The translations under genes were made by a program, and so were the position numbers. A stretch of DNA of 64,000 bases from CAZYBU01 sp964645775 (lineage in GTDB: Bacteria > Spirochaetota > UBA4802 > UBA5550): NCBI GenBank assembly GCA_964645775.1, contig CAZYBU010000009.1, forward strand, positions 28,753-92,752, written 5' to 3'. Below are positions 54,290 to 63,735 of the stretch, one piece after another. The notes under the pieces are model-generated. The model had not been told where the DNA came from and made no database searches. It was given only the letters and a program-made list of their open reading frames with translations. How positions within the stretch are numbered: the first letter of the stretch is position 1; every line of letters starts with the position of its first letter.

Positions 54290-55885
54290 ATGGATAAAAC
54301 GACCTCCTCACCCACCATAACCGATTCCCGTGGGCGCACATGGCGCACCTCGAAGGACAGGATCGAAATCCTTGCAGACATGATGAACGAGCAGTCGATC
54401 CATCCCCTTCAGACAAGCGACGAGCTTTTTCACATATTCGACGCTGCCCTCACCACAGAGGAGATCGAGTTCCTCATTCAAATGGGGGGCGGAAATCATA
54501 CCAGGGACTCACTCCGGAAAAAGGTCCGCCTGCCTGAAAAGGATTTCGAACGTCTGCTGGAGTCCCTCGTATACAAGGGGCCCATTGCCATCATCCGTGA
54601 CGAAGAGGGAAACAGGGTCTACCATATCATGACCATCTATCCGGGATGGTTCGAGTTCTACATGATGCGGGGTGTTGACGACGAGGACCACAGGGAATTC
54701 GCCCGGCGTATCGAGAAGATGTACACCGCCGCCTATGAGTTCGGCAACGAGGAGGTCATAAACGAACTGGTTCGGGACGTCGGCCCCCATCTTACGGTAA
54801 CCCCCACGGAAAACAGGGGCGTAACAAAAGTCGACCTGAACGTGAAACTGGAAAAGGAAAGCCACGTCTACGCGGCACCGAGTATCAGGGAACTCTTCAC
54901 GAACCTCCCGGAGGATGAATTCATAAGCGTGGGAAACTGCCTCTGCAGGTTCGAGAAGGAGCTTATTGGAGACCACTGCCGGGTCGGCATGCCGATGGAG
55001 ACCTGTGTCTCCATCGGTCCCGCGGCCGAGCACCTCATCGAGCAGGGGATCTGCCGGCAGATCACGAAAGACCAGGCCCTGGAGATGATCACAGACTGGC
55101 AGGACAGGGGCTGCATTCACCAGACAGGGAGAACCATCCCCCTGAAAGATTTCAAATCTGAGTACCCGGTCGATATCATCTGCAACTGCTGCTGGGACTG
55201 CTGCGGAGTGATCGGAAACTACAACCGGGGCTACCTTCCTCTGACGGTTACATCCCATTACCGGGCGGAGATTCTGCCCGAAAACTGCACCGGCTGCGGA
55301 ATTTGCGTCGATTTCTGTCCCATAAAAATCATCTCCCTGGACAGGGAGAACGTGGCCACGATGGACGACTCCCTATGCATAGGCTGCGGACAGTGCGTTC
55401 ACCACTGTGACTACGATGCTGTCACGCTTCACGATGACAAACGTGTCGTCTTTCTACCGATGCTGGGACGGGATGACGCCCACATCGAACCACCCGCCGA
55501 GCTGCTTCAAAAACAGGATGATTCCCTCGACCTGGACGCCCCACCCTCCTCGAACCGGGAGGAGGTCATGAGGACCCTTGAGGAGACCCGGGAGAAGCTT
55601 AAACGGCCCGAAATCCGCAAGGTCTTCAAGAAGTGGAACAAGACCATGCAGTATCACTTTACTGACCTGGGTGAAGACTGGTACTTTACCATCACCGACG
55701 GGGAGCCGGGTCCCCTTACCCCTGGATCTGTGGATAAACCGGACATCGAGTATATACTCTCGGGCGCGGTCTTCGTCGGTCTTATGAAGGGGACCCTGGA
55801 CGGATTCAAGGCATTCCGGAAAAAGCTTGTGGAGGTGAACGCCCCGGTACGGGACCTGATCAAGCTGCAGAAACTAATCGGGTAA
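54290..55885 (+). CDS. 4Fe-4S ferredoxin-SCP2 fusion protein
   Basis: This 531-aa protein begins with a helical, HTH-like region (about 50-120). A cysteine-rich segment follows (GNCLCRFEKE, residues 216-219; CNCCWDCC at 298-305). Two ferredoxin clusters occur at 333-343 (CTGCGICVDFCP) and 363-373 (CIGCGQCVHHCD). The last ~100 residues look like an SCP2 sterol-carrier domain. It may be an electron-transfer or lipid-linked redox protein; the substrate is unknown. It lies 70 bp before the TIGR00300-type gene. Confidence 0.82.
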   Translation: MDKTTSSPTITDSRGRTWRTSKDRIEILADMMNEQSIHPLQTSDELFHIFDAALTTEEIEFLIQMGGGNHTRDSLRKKVRLPEKDFERLLESLVYKGPIAIIRDEEGNRVYHIMTIYPGWFEFYMMRGVDDEDHREFARRIEKMYTAAYEFGNEEVINELVRDVGPHLTVTPTENRGVTKVDLNVKLEKESHVYAAPSIRELFTNLPEDEFISVGNCLCRFEKELIGDHCRVGMPMETCVSIGPAAEHLIEQGICRQITKDQALEMITDWQDRGCIHQTGRTIPLKDFKSEYPVDIICNCCWDCCGVIGNYNRGYLPLTVTSHYRAEILPENCTGCGICVDFCPIKIISLDRENVATMDDSLCIGCGQCVHHCDYDAVTLHDDKRVVFLPMLGRDDAHIEPPAELLQKQDDSLDLDAPPSSNREEVMRTLEETREKLKRPEIRKVFKKWNKTMQYHFTDLGEDWYFTITDGEPGPLTPGSVDKPDIEYILSGAVFVGLMKGTLDGFKAFRKKLVEVNAPVRDLIKLQKLIG

Positions 55886-55955
55886 AAGCAAAAAGTGATT
55901 GAAAGGGAACAAAATCCGGGAGTAAACCGTATCCATTCTTTCCAGGGAGATAACC

Positions 55956-57044
55956 ATGACCTTCAAACTGCCGGACTACAAAGAACCCGATTTCAACACA
56001 ACGGAACTTCGCGAGGCGCCCATCGCAACCTTCGTGCCGGCCCCTGCCGGGGGGGTGGCCCCGGATAACTATCACGCTACCAGCAATCATCCGGAATACG
56101 TGAAAGTGGACCGGGAAAGGTGGCTCCTCTGCGCCGAGAGCCGCATGGACTGCGTAATCACACGCTCCGGCGACACACTTCAGGTCAAAGAGTTCAGGAA
56201 CGTAAGCGAGGGAGAACCGGTACTTACGGGGCGGAGGGAGAACGGCGAAGACGGCATCTACGTCCACACAGACGGTTTCGAACGGACAGAGACATCGACA
56301 GACAAGTTCCAGTTTAAGACCCGGGCCACCCGGGAGACCCCCTTCTCCTATGACTATGACTTTCTATACGACCTCCTTCATTACGAGAAGGAGAAGGGTT
56401 TCATAACCTGGGTCATGGGGCCGGCCGCCACCTTTGACATGGATTCACGAAGCGCCATGGAGGGGCTCATTCAGGCAGGATACTGCCACGCCATTATGGC
56501 AGGCAACGCCCTCGCCGCGCACGACCTGGAGGTAAGCTATCTCGGGACAGCTCTTGGACAGGATATATACGACAAGAGCCTTAAGCCTCTGGGGCACTAC
56601 AATCACCTGGATGCCATCAATAAAATCCGCGGCATCGGATCCATTGAAAAGGCCATTGAGGAATTGAAGTTCGAGCGGGGAATCATCAAGACCTGCCTGG
56701 ACAACAAGGTACCCTTCGTCCTGGCCGGCTCCATCCGGGACGACGGTCCCCTGCCGGGAGTCATTGCCGATGTCTACGAAAGCCAGGACCGAATGCGAAG
56801 TTACGCACGGAAATCGACCACGGTCATTGCCCTGGCAACCCAGCTTCACTCCATCGCCTTCGGAAACATGATCCCTTCGTATCATATTTCTGGAGATAAA
56901 CCGAGGCCGGTCTTCTTCTACGTGGTAGACATCTCCGAATTTGCCGTGGACAAGCTGGCCAACCGGGGTTCTTTCCAGGTACGAGGAATCTCCACGAACG
57001 TACAGGACTTTGTGGTCAACTGCGCAAGAGCCCTTGTCGGTTAA
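55956..57044 (+). CDS. TIGR00300-family ornithine cyclodeaminase-like protein
   Basis: The 362-aa protein has an N-terminal LOR/SDH-like region (SRMDCVITRSGDTLQVKEFRNVSEGEPVL) and a NAD-binding C-terminal part (AIMAGNALAAHDLEVSYLGTALG, FVLAGSIRDDGPLPGVIADVYESQDRM). The family includes an alternative ornithine cyclodeaminase and the C-terminal domain of cyanobacterial AgrE. The reaction here is inferred. agggag lies before the ATG. Confidence 0.8.
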   Translation: MTFKLPDYKEPDFNTTELREAPIATFVPAPAGGVAPDNYHATSNHPEYVKVDRERWLLCAESRMDCVITRSGDTLQVKEFRNVSEGEPVLTGRRENGEDGIYVHTDGFERTETSTDKFQFKTRATRETPFSYDYDFLYDLLHYEKEKGFITWVMGPAATFDMDSRSAMEGLIQAGYCHAIMAGNALAAHDLEVSYLGTALGQDIYDKSLKPLGHYNHLDAINKIRGIGSIEKAIEELKFERGIIKTCLDNKVPFVLAGSIRDDGPLPGVIADVYESQDRMRSYARKSTTVIALATQLHSIAFGNMIPSYHISGDKPRPVFFYVVDISEFAVDKLANRGSFQVRGISTNVQDFVVNCARALVG

Positions 57045-57099
57045 TCGGCCGAAAATCGACTCCCTCCTTACACCGGTTTGCCGCAGCAAGGGAGCTCCT

Positions 57100-59835
57100 T
57101 TACAACAGAACCATGGCGCAGATAAGATCAATCCGTTCAGGCATAAGCTTTCGGGATGCCGCGAAGAAAGAGATTGATCGCGCTATCCAGATATCAAGTT
57201 CTCCTTCGCTGATGGCGGGCAAGGCCGCTTCCTCATCCGCTTCAGAAGCGATCAGGGCCATTATCTCATCCCGGGATTCACTCTCCCGGCTGACGCTCCC
57301 GTCTCTATTGAAAAGAACGGGATAATGCCTTCCATCCGACGTAAGCAGAAGATAAAGCTTATCACGTTCCGCGGCGGAGGTTTTATAGCTTTTAAATCCC
57401 CGGGGGATGGCCATTATACGTTTCTGTTCTTCTTCAGGAAGACGGGCGAGGGTATCAATAAAGGAGTTTGACGTCAGGTGATCGGATGATTCGATGAATT
57501 CAAGGACTTCGTCAAGCTCAAGGGAAGCGTTTCCTACGTTTTGAAGCGATCGAGCAAGTTCCATCATCTCGTACTCCTGACGATGTTCCGTGATGACCGG
57601 GATCTCGACCAGGGAGTGTATGTCGCTTCCCCTGGATACAAGACGATGCTTCCAGTTCATGGCGTGATGGATGTCATCTCTGTTCATGGTCGACGGGACC
57701 AGGTTAAATATATGAACGTCTCTCGGTTCATGCCAGGGACGCAGTATCCTGCCCATGCGCTGAGCCAGGACAAGTACCGTCCAGGGTAAATCATAATTAA
57801 TAAGAACCGAGGCGTCCTGAAAGTTGAACCCCTCGGCCAGGGCCCCGGTTGCCACAAGAATATGTATAGGGGCTTCACCCGCCCTTTCCATCTCTTCCGG
57901 GTCGACGCTGTTTGCGATGGGAGCGAATCGATCGATTATCGACTCAATCTCATCCGGTTCGCTGCCCGCCGTAACTTCAACCTGAAGATCGGGGCTGAAT
58001 ATTTCTGCCATGGCCTGGTGGACGTATTTCGCGGTAGCGTGGTAATGGCAGAATATGACAAAGCGCTCACCAGGATATTCACGTATGATACCCGCGGCCG
58101 CTTCTATCTTCGGATCATCGTATTTACCTCCCGGCAAATAATCCCGAACCAGGGGACGGTTCAGGGCCACCCAGCGGGCAAGCTCATCCTGCCTCTCAAA
58201 ACGGAGACGTTCAAAGCCTCCCTCAACGGCCACCTTCCCCATGAGAAGATCGACTTCGGCGGGAGAAGAACAGAACTGGTTGACAAGTCGGGCCTCCAGG
58301 AGGGGATCACGCCTTCCCTGTCCATTGATCTCGAAAAGCGTTTCCGTGTTCTCTTCATGTATTTTTCGATACAGAAGATCGCTCTTCAGAAGGTCCACCA
58401 GAAGCTCATCCAGGGGATTCTCACATGACATCATCCTCAGATTCAGCCGTACCGGGAAGTATCGCTTCTGGTCGCCGGAAAAAAGAACATAGGGGAGGCC
58501 CCGCTCGTCCCGTTCACTGTAGTATTTCACCACGCTGGGAGTGGTAAGCACGGCACCGGCCTCCAGGGTACGCATCTCGTCCGGTGTCTCCACGCTCCAG
58601 AATTCTCCATGAGTATCACTGAAAAGATGACCTGCATCACCGTGACGGGGTAAAAGCCGCAACTGGTTGTTGATATCCCCCACGTCACGGCTGTAGGGAG
58701 TAGCCGTCATTAATAGGATTCGTGTCCCCTTCTCAACCGCCTCAATGATCTTGCGGTTGCGAACCCTGAGCTCGCCCTTCTCCAGGGCGTTACGCATATG
58801 ATGGCTTTCATCCAGGATGACGAGAGTGCGGTCATCACAGGTTTTCAGTTCGTTATCCAGGATACTGACATCCCGGAAACGTTGCCAGTCATCCACGGAT
58901 AGAAGATAATAGGAAAATTCCTCGCTCGATATGCGGGCCGCCCTCATGGTTCTTCGCCACATGCCCTTAAGACCGGCCGGGCAAAGAATGATTACCCGGT
59001 CAATATCCCCCTGCATTCTCATCCAGGCGAGCAGATGGGCCGCCATTATGGTTTTACCGAGACCTGTAGAGGCCACGAGCATGGCCCCCCGGTACATCTC
59101 CATGGTATGCACGAGTCGGGAGACAACCGGTTTCTGGTAAGCGGCCAGGGCCGGGAGAGTTCCGGAGTGATAATCTTCATCCATGGCGTAGATTTCCAGC
59201 AGGGAACGGAGATAGACCGTCGCGGGCGGGTGTATTCTCAGCCATTCCTCCAGGATAGCCAGGAGTTCCTCTCCCACGGGACGGGCTTTCGCGTAATACT
59301 CCTCGAATCGGTCAACAAAGAAGCATACATCCTCTCTGTCCGTTATCTCCACTCCCGCTTCCCTGCTGTTGATAAGCCCGCTGGCCGTGCAGTTGGCGGA
59401 TGTGACAACAGCCCGTTCTCTGTCAGCCATGTAGAGTTTGGCGTGCTGGTAAAGGTAGCGTGGGGAAAGGGCCGTTCCACCGAAATCATCAGAAACTGAA
59501 AGATGAAAAACCCCCCGCTTCAGCGCGTCCCTCAATTCCATAATGGCCGCGGTCCTGTTTTCTCCCGGCATGTTTGAGAGAAACGAGACGAACTCCTCCA
59601 GAGCCTGCCGGGCGCGATCCGCGGCCCCTTCCTGGCGGCCCAGGAGCAGTTTGACGCTGCATCCCTTGAGTACCGGCAGCAGGGCCTCAAAGCCTCCCGG
59701 TTCAAAAAAGGCGGTGGCTATGCGCACCTCACCTGCCCCCTGCAGGGTATTAACGATGACATCCAGGGCCGCGCCGCCGGAGGAGAAGAATTTCCCGTTA
59801 TTCGACATTTTCTTGAAGAGTTCCTGCGAGACCAT
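57100..59835 (-). CDS. PLD-nuclease and SNF2-type helicase fusion
   Basis: The 911-aa protein has an N-terminal phospholipase D-like domain with one HKD motif (HAKLYMAD, H131, K133, D138). A helicase follows with Walker A ASTGLGKTIMA (K261), Walker B/motif II DESHH (342-346), motif III LMTATPYSR, and motif VI QRMGRILRPW. It resembles nuclease-helicase proteins of restriction and defence systems. No methyltransferase or toxin partner lies adjacent. Also possibly a DNA repair helicase. Confidence 0.88.
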   Translation of the reverse strand: MVSQELFKKMSNNGKFFSSGGAALDVIVNTLQGAGEVRIATAFFEPGGFEALLPVLKGCSVKLLLGRQEGAADRARQALEEFVSFLSNMPGENRTAAIMELRDALKRGVFHLSVSDDFGGTALSPRYLYQHAKLYMADRERAVVTSANCTASGLINSREAGVEITDREDVCFFVDRFEEYYAKARPVGEELLAILEEWLRIHPPATVYLRSLLEIYAMDEDYHSGTLPALAAYQKPVVSRLVHTMEMYRGAMLVASTGLGKTIMAAHLLAWMRMQGDIDRVIILCPAGLKGMWRRTMRAARISSEEFSYYLLSVDDWQRFRDVSILDNELKTCDDRTLVILDESHHMRNALEKGELRVRNRKIIEAVEKGTRILLMTATPYSRDVGDINNQLRLLPRHGDAGHLFSDTHGEFWSVETPDEMRTLEAGAVLTTPSVVKYYSERDERGLPYVLFSGDQKRYFPVRLNLRMMSCENPLDELLVDLLKSDLLYRKIHEENTETLFEINGQGRRDPLLEARLVNQFCSSPAEVDLLMGKVAVEGGFERLRFERQDELARWVALNRPLVRDYLPGGKYDDPKIEAAAGIIREYPGERFVIFCHYHATAKYVHQAMAEIFSPDLQVEVTAGSEPDEIESIIDRFAPIANSVDPEEMERAGEAPIHILVATGALAEGFNFQDASVLINYDLPWTVLVLAQRMGRILRPWHEPRDVHIFNLVPSTMNRDDIHHAMNWKHRLVSRGSDIHSLVEIPVITEHRQEYEMMELARSLQNVGNASLELDEVLEFIESSDHLTSNSFIDTLARLPEEEQKRIMAIPRGFKSYKTSAAERDKLYLLLTSDGRHYPVLFNRDGSVSRESESRDEIMALIASEADEEAALPAISEGELDIWIARSISFFAASRKLMPERIDLICAMVLL

Positions 59836-60176
59836 TATATCTGTACATTGCCATGGTCAAGGAGAAATGGGATGATCTTTGTGCTAAGTCTTCTTCCCGG
59901 GATGATACAAAATTATCCGCCAACCCGGGACATGATAATTGTAAAACGAATCGTCCCTCGTTCGCGTAATCATTTGGCGCGCGGATGTCAATTAAACCAG
60001 ATGGTAATAATACAAACGTGTACTATTGCGCTCAAAAGAAGACATCCGGTCGTGCCTTCATGTATAAAAAACGTATCCCGTTTGAGGAATACATTCTCAT
60101 AAAAATTGCCCGCATCGATTGAAGTGAGGGTTGTCATCCCCGTAAGGATGAAGACCGAGATTACCCTGTTATCACA
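59836..60176. other. intergenic region with overlapping inverted repeats
   Basis: 341 bp without a supported gene. tcccggg (59895-59901) pairs with cccggga (59924-59930), and aattatc (59911-59917) pairs with gataatt (59934-59940). catcc/ggatg (60135-60139, 60146-60150) form a small hairpin near the ccdA-like gene. The purpose is unclear. Confidence 0.5.
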
Positions 60177-60896
60177 TCATCCACTAAAAAAAGGACCGGT
60201 TGCCAGGAGATAAAGACCCCCGATAACTACCAGCAAACCGCAAGTCTTTTTTATAATGCCAGGTAGCCGGCTCTTCCTGTTCCAGGCCAGGTATTTTTCC
60301 ACTAATCCGGCTGAAGTCCCGCCTGCAATTATTACCAGGCCATGCCCGATACCGTACATGACAACCAGGGCAACGGCCAGGAATGTTTCAGTAGAAGCCA
60401 TAGTAAAAGCAACCCCGAGAACCGGAGCCATGAAGGCAAAGGTGCAGGGACCCAGGGCCAGTCCGAAAACAAGGCCCATGACAAATGCCCCGGACATGCC
60501 CCTGCCGGAACTTTTTTCAGCCGGGGTATCCCAGTTAAAAAGAGGCATGGGAAGAATCTCCATAAGGTTTAATCCCAGGAGAATAAGGACGCCAGGCACC
60601 AGTAAACTGCCGACAATGCCGGTATCACCCATCATCCTTCCCGCCAGGGCCGTTATGATTCCGGCGACGGCTGTAGTCGCGAGAAGACCGGCCGTGAAAA
60701 GGGAAGATAATACCAGGGCTCCCCGGGGAGATGGCTGTTCTCCCCTGTTGATGTAGCCGACGACAAGAGGAAGGCTCACCAGGTGACAGGGGGAGAGGAT
60801 TACTGACAGAACACCCCACACGAATGCAGAAGCCAGGGCTACCGACGCCGAATCGGCAATCCCTTCCGAAAGCCAGATAAAGACCTCCGCCATCAC
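60177..60896 (-). CDS. CcdA/DsbD-type membrane thiol-disulfide carrier
   Basis: The 239-aa protein has about six helices. GVLSVILSPCHLVSLPLVVGYIN carries the first conserved Cys-Pro motif, and LALGPCTFAFMAPVLGVAF the second, as in CcdA, which moves electrons across the inner membrane. It overlaps the thioredoxin lipoprotein gene by 4 bp, suggesting that it reduces that partner. Confidence 0.88.
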   Translation of the reverse strand: MMAEVFIWLSEGIADSASVALASAFVWGVLSVILSPCHLVSLPLVVGYINRGEQPSPRGALVLSSLFTAGLLATTAVAGIITALAGRMMGDTGIVGSLLVPGVLILLGLNLMEILPMPLFNWDTPAEKSSGRGMSGAFVMGLVFGLALGPCTFAFMAPVLGVAFTMASTETFLAVALVVMYGIGHGLVIIAGGTSAGLVEKYLAWNRKSRLPGIIKKTCGLLVVIGGLYLLATGPFFSG

Positions 60897-61351
60897 TTCA
60901 CCCCCCGGGCCTCCAGTACCTTCACCAGTTCTTCGTAGGGGAAGAACCCTTCGTGGCGAGCATACTCCCTGCCGTTTTTATCAAGAAAGACCTGAGTAGG
61001 GATAACACGTATCCCATACTTCCGGGCATACTTCCTCTGATCAGACTTTAGAATATCATAGAAGACTACACGGACCTGATCACCGTGACGTTTTTTTACT
61101 TTTTCCATTACCGGCTGCATCATTCTGCAGGGAACACAATTTTCCGATCCCAGCTCAATAAAGGTTACCACTGTTTTTCCGTCATTGGGAAAATCTGTCG
61201 TTCCGCTCATGACGGCATGCGGGGCCGCGGATGGTTTATTGGTCGGCACCTTCCCGGAGCTATCGCCGCATTGAAATAGCGGCAGCAGGAGAATAATGAC
61301 AACTAATGAAAAACCGAAAAAGTTTTTTTCTCTTTTCCCGGCTAACAACAT
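60893..61351 (-). CDS. thioredoxin-like lipoprotein
   Basis: The 152-aa protein has a lipobox-like LPLFQCG after a hydrophobic signal, and a thioredoxin domain with active site CVPC and cis-Pro IPTQVF. It is expected to be periplasmic and to work with the CcdA-like protein (4-bp overlap). Cluster context suggests delivery of electrons to a metal or metalloid detoxification step. Confidence 0.88.
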   Translation of the reverse strand: MLLAGKREKNFFGFSLVVIILLLPLFQCGDSSGKVPTNKPSAAPHAVMSGTTDFPNDGKTVVTFIELGSENCVPCRMMQPVMEKVKKRHGDQVRVVFYDILKSDQRKYARKYGIRVIPTQVFLDKNGREYARHEGFFPYEELVKVLEARGVK

Positions 61352-61749
61352 GATCTCCCCTCTTCAGCAGGAGCCGAGCCATCATCCGGGTATGAGTTTA
61401 TAATTTTATCGCTTATCTCCGTTACCTGCTCAGGAGTACATGGAGTCGAGCCTTTTACCACCCCTTCATAATCAGTCAGAATATATGAAACGGGAGTGAC
61501 ATCATGGCGCTCCAGGGCCTTACGGGCACATACCATGGGACAACCGTCAATGGCTATCACCCTTTCCGCTCCCTTGGCTGATTGCACGAATCCGCTCAAA
61601 TCAGCGCCAACTCCCGCGAGGCAGGTCATGTTTCCGAAACCCTCCGCTTTCAGATGACGCCCTACCCTGTCGGAGAGTTCACCGACATCGGCCCCTCCGG
61701 AGCATGTGTAGAGTAATCGCGTACCTGTTGAACAACAGTTTTCAGCCAT
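61342..61749 (-). CDS. putative zinc-binding DGC-domain protein
   Basis: The 135-aa protein has the DGC motif (AIDGCPMVCARKALE) and other conserved cysteines (ENCCST, TCSGGADVGELSD, TCLAGVGADLSGF, RSCC). This small family is typically found with ArsR-permease clusters. It may bind zinc or another metal. It overlaps the thioredoxin gene by 10 bp. Confidence 0.85.
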   Translation of the reverse strand: MAENCCSTGTRLLYTCSGGADVGELSDRVGRHLKAEGFGNMTCLAGVGADLSGFVQSAKGAERVIAIDGCPMVCARKALERHDVTPVSYILTDYEGVVKGSTPCTPEQVTEISDKIINSYPDDGSAPAEEGRSCC

Positions 61750-61766
61750 AGTATCTCCTCTTATTT

Positions 61767-61997
61767 TTAAATGAGTTTCTTCAATTCGTCGAGAGATGGC
61801 ACTTTACCCGCGATCTTCACCTCTCCATCCACTACAAGTGCCGGGGTGGTCATGACACCATAGTCCATAATTTTATTTATCTCCTCGACCTTTTCAATCG
61901 AGAACTCGATACCGCTTTCTTCAGCTGCCTTTTTGGACAATTCTTCGAGTTTGTTGCATTTTTGACAACCCGTGCCCAGAATTTTAATCTCTTTCAT
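61767..61997 (-). CDS. small redox-active disulfide thioredoxin-family protein
   Basis: The 76-aa glutaredoxin-like protein opens MKEIKILGTGCQKCNKLEEL, with a CxxC redox centre, and ends with TTPALVVDGEVKIAGKVPSLDELKKLI, including the cis-Pro. It resembles the MTH895/TM0996 family that co-occurs with DUF318-type permeases. It lies between the permease and DGC genes. Confidence 0.92.
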   Translation of the reverse strand: MKEIKILGTGCQKCNKLEELSKKAAEESGIEFSIEKVEEINKIMDYGVMTTPALVVDGEVKIAGKVPSLDELKKLI

Positions 61998-62020
61998 GGT
62001 AATCCCTCCATCTTAGTTTT

Positions 62021-63325
62021 CTAAAACAGGGCTCCGTATATAAGCCCGGAAAGTGTTGACGTCACGATAACAAGCAAAATGAATACTATGGTTTTTTTTG
62101 TGCCTAAAACAGTTCTTATGACAAGCATATTGGGCAGTGACAATGCCGGACCTGCGAGAAGTAAGGCGAGAGCCGGTCCTTTCCCCATGCCGGCGCCGAT
62201 AAGTCCCTGAAGAATTGGAATTTCCGTTAATGTTGCAAAATACATGAAGGCTCCCGCGACTGAAGCAAAGAGATTTGCTTTAATACTGTTTCCTCCCACA
62301 GAACTGCTTACCCATTGTGAAGGGATAAGACCTTCACTGCCCGGTCTTCCAAGTAAAAGTCCCGCGATAAGAACCCCAAAGAGCAGTAACGGCAAAATCT
62401 GTTTCGCAAATCCCCACGACTGAGTAAACCAGTCCTCCATTTCTCCTTTTGTGGTACTGATGAAATACGAAAAAGAAACAATACCGACAGAAAATGGGAT
62501 CAAAATCTGCTGACCTTCATGGAAGAACCATGCTGTTATTCCGGTGGGCAATGCTACAAGAAGAACTTTCCACCACTGCAGTTTAAACCAGAATATGAGA
62601 GTCACTCCGAGAAGCACGGCAAATACAGCCGTGATAATCCATTTGTAATTGTAGAGAAAATACCAGAGGCCTGAGCTCTCATCTGTTTTCCCCCAGTTGG
62701 CAAAAACAAGAATTGCCACCATAAAAAAGAAGTATACCGCATTTTTCCATAAGGGTCTCGAGACTTCTTCTTCCGGCATATTCATCCTGATTTGAGCTTT
62801 TTCCTTTTCTTCCTTGCGATAAATGAAGTGCATTATAAGGCCGATTACTATACTGAATGCTATAGCGCCTATTGCCCTGGCTACACCTAATTGAAACCCG
62901 AGCACCCTTGCGGTCAGAATTATCGCCAGAATATTTATCGCTGGTCCTGAATAAAGAAAGGCCGTCGCAGGTCCCAGACCGGCTCCCATGCGATATATGC
63001 CGGCAAAAAGAGGAAGAATCGTGCATGAGCATACTGCAAGGATCGAACCGGAAACAGAGGAGACGCCGTAAGCGATTACCTTGTTTGCAGCCGGCCCCAG
63101 GTACTTCATCACCGAAGCTTCGCTTATGAATACCGCGATAGCGCCCGCGATGAAGAATGCCGGCACAAGACAGAGAATAACATGCTCCTGGGCATACCAC
63201 CTGGCTAGCCTCAATGCTTCCATTATGGCATTATCAAAACGGTTCCAACCGATCGGCAAAAAAAACAGGATAAGGAACAATCCTAGAATATATATCAGGG
63301 GTTTCCATTCTTCTCGCCAGTTCAT
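62021..63325 (-). CDS. YraQ/ArsP-family permease (DUF318)
   Basis: The 434-aa protein has eight or more membrane helices. VCSCTILPLFAGIYRMGAGLGPATAFLYSGPAINILAI is the family's signature loop with conserved cysteines, repeated as GLIGAGMGKGPALALLLAGPALSLPNML. ArsP members export organoarsenicals; others have unknown substrates. It is downstream of an ArsR-type regulator and the palindromic operator. Confidence 0.85.
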   Translation of the reverse strand: MNWREEWKPLIYILGLFLILFFLPIGWNRFDNAIMEALRLARWYAQEHVILCLVPAFFIAGAIAVFISEASVMKYLGPAANKVIAYGVSSVSGSILAVCSCTILPLFAGIYRMGAGLGPATAFLYSGPAINILAIILTARVLGFQLGVARAIGAIAFSIVIGLIMHFIYRKEEKEKAQIRMNMPEEEVSRPLWKNAVYFFFMVAILVFANWGKTDESSGLWYFLYNYKWIITAVFAVLLGVTLIFWFKLQWWKVLLVALPTGITAWFFHEGQQILIPFSVGIVSFSYFISTTKGEMEDWFTQSWGFAKQILPLLLFGVLIAGLLLGRPGSEGLIPSQWVSSSVGGNSIKANLFASVAGAFMYFATLTEIPILQGLIGAGMGKGPALALLLAGPALSLPNMLVIRTVLGTKKTIVFILLVIVTSTLSGLIYGALF

Positions 63326-63349
63326 TTCAACCTCTCATTGTTTGCTATT

Positions 63350-63363
63350 TGGCAATATTGCCA
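63350..63363 (-). promoter_or_regulatory. palindromic operator TGGCN6GCCA between arsR-type gene and permease
   Basis: A perfect 14-bp palindrome, TGGCAATATTGCCA, lies between the arsR-type gene and the permease. It shares half-sites, spacing and flanking AT bases with a second site upstream of the arsR gene (63736-63749), which supports a common regulator. Confidence 0.6.
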
Positions 63364-63380
63364 TCATACAAGCAAAAAAA

Positions 63381-63728
63381 TTATCTGCTCTTACAGCTTG
63401 CTATTATATCCACATGTTCCTGAGTTTTCATCTCGAGAACCTCTTCAACACATCCGATGAAATTTAGAATACATGGGCATTTAAGATGGTAAAATACAGT
63501 TGTTCCCTGTCTTTCATCATAAACAAGCCCTTCAGTCTTCAATATACTCAGGTGTTTCGATATGGTTGACTGATCTGAGCCGATCATATCTGCAAGCTCG
63601 CCGACACTGCGTTCTTTCTTATGCAGTTCTTCTACGATAAAGAGCCTGCTCGGGTGAGCCAGGGCCTTTATGATTTTAGCCCTTACTTCATATTGGAATG
63701 CGAGTTTACTTTGCATACATTGTACCAT
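63381..63728 (-). CDS. ArsR-family transcriptional regulator
   Basis: The 115-aa winged-helix protein has LAHPSRLFIVEELHKKERSVGELADMIGSDQSTISKHLSILKTEGLVYDERQGTTVFYHL, the standard ArsR fold. A C-terminal KCPCILNFIGCVEEVL has three cysteines that could bind arsenic or another metal(loid), or sense redox state. It is first in the operon. The start may be 63728 or the internal ATG at 63716. Confidence 0.92.
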   Translation of the reverse strand: MVQCMQSKLAFQYEVRAKIIKALAHPSRLFIVEELHKKERSVGELADMIGSDQSTISKHLSILKTEGLVYDERQGTTVFYHLKCPCILNFIGCVEEVLEMKTQEHVDIIASCKSR

Positions 63729-63735
63729 AAATATA

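Noticed and set aside
59848..60102. 84-residue plus-strand frame in the gap
   Set aside because: It has no ribosome site, no recognisable domain and overlaps inverted repeats, so it is probably noncoding.
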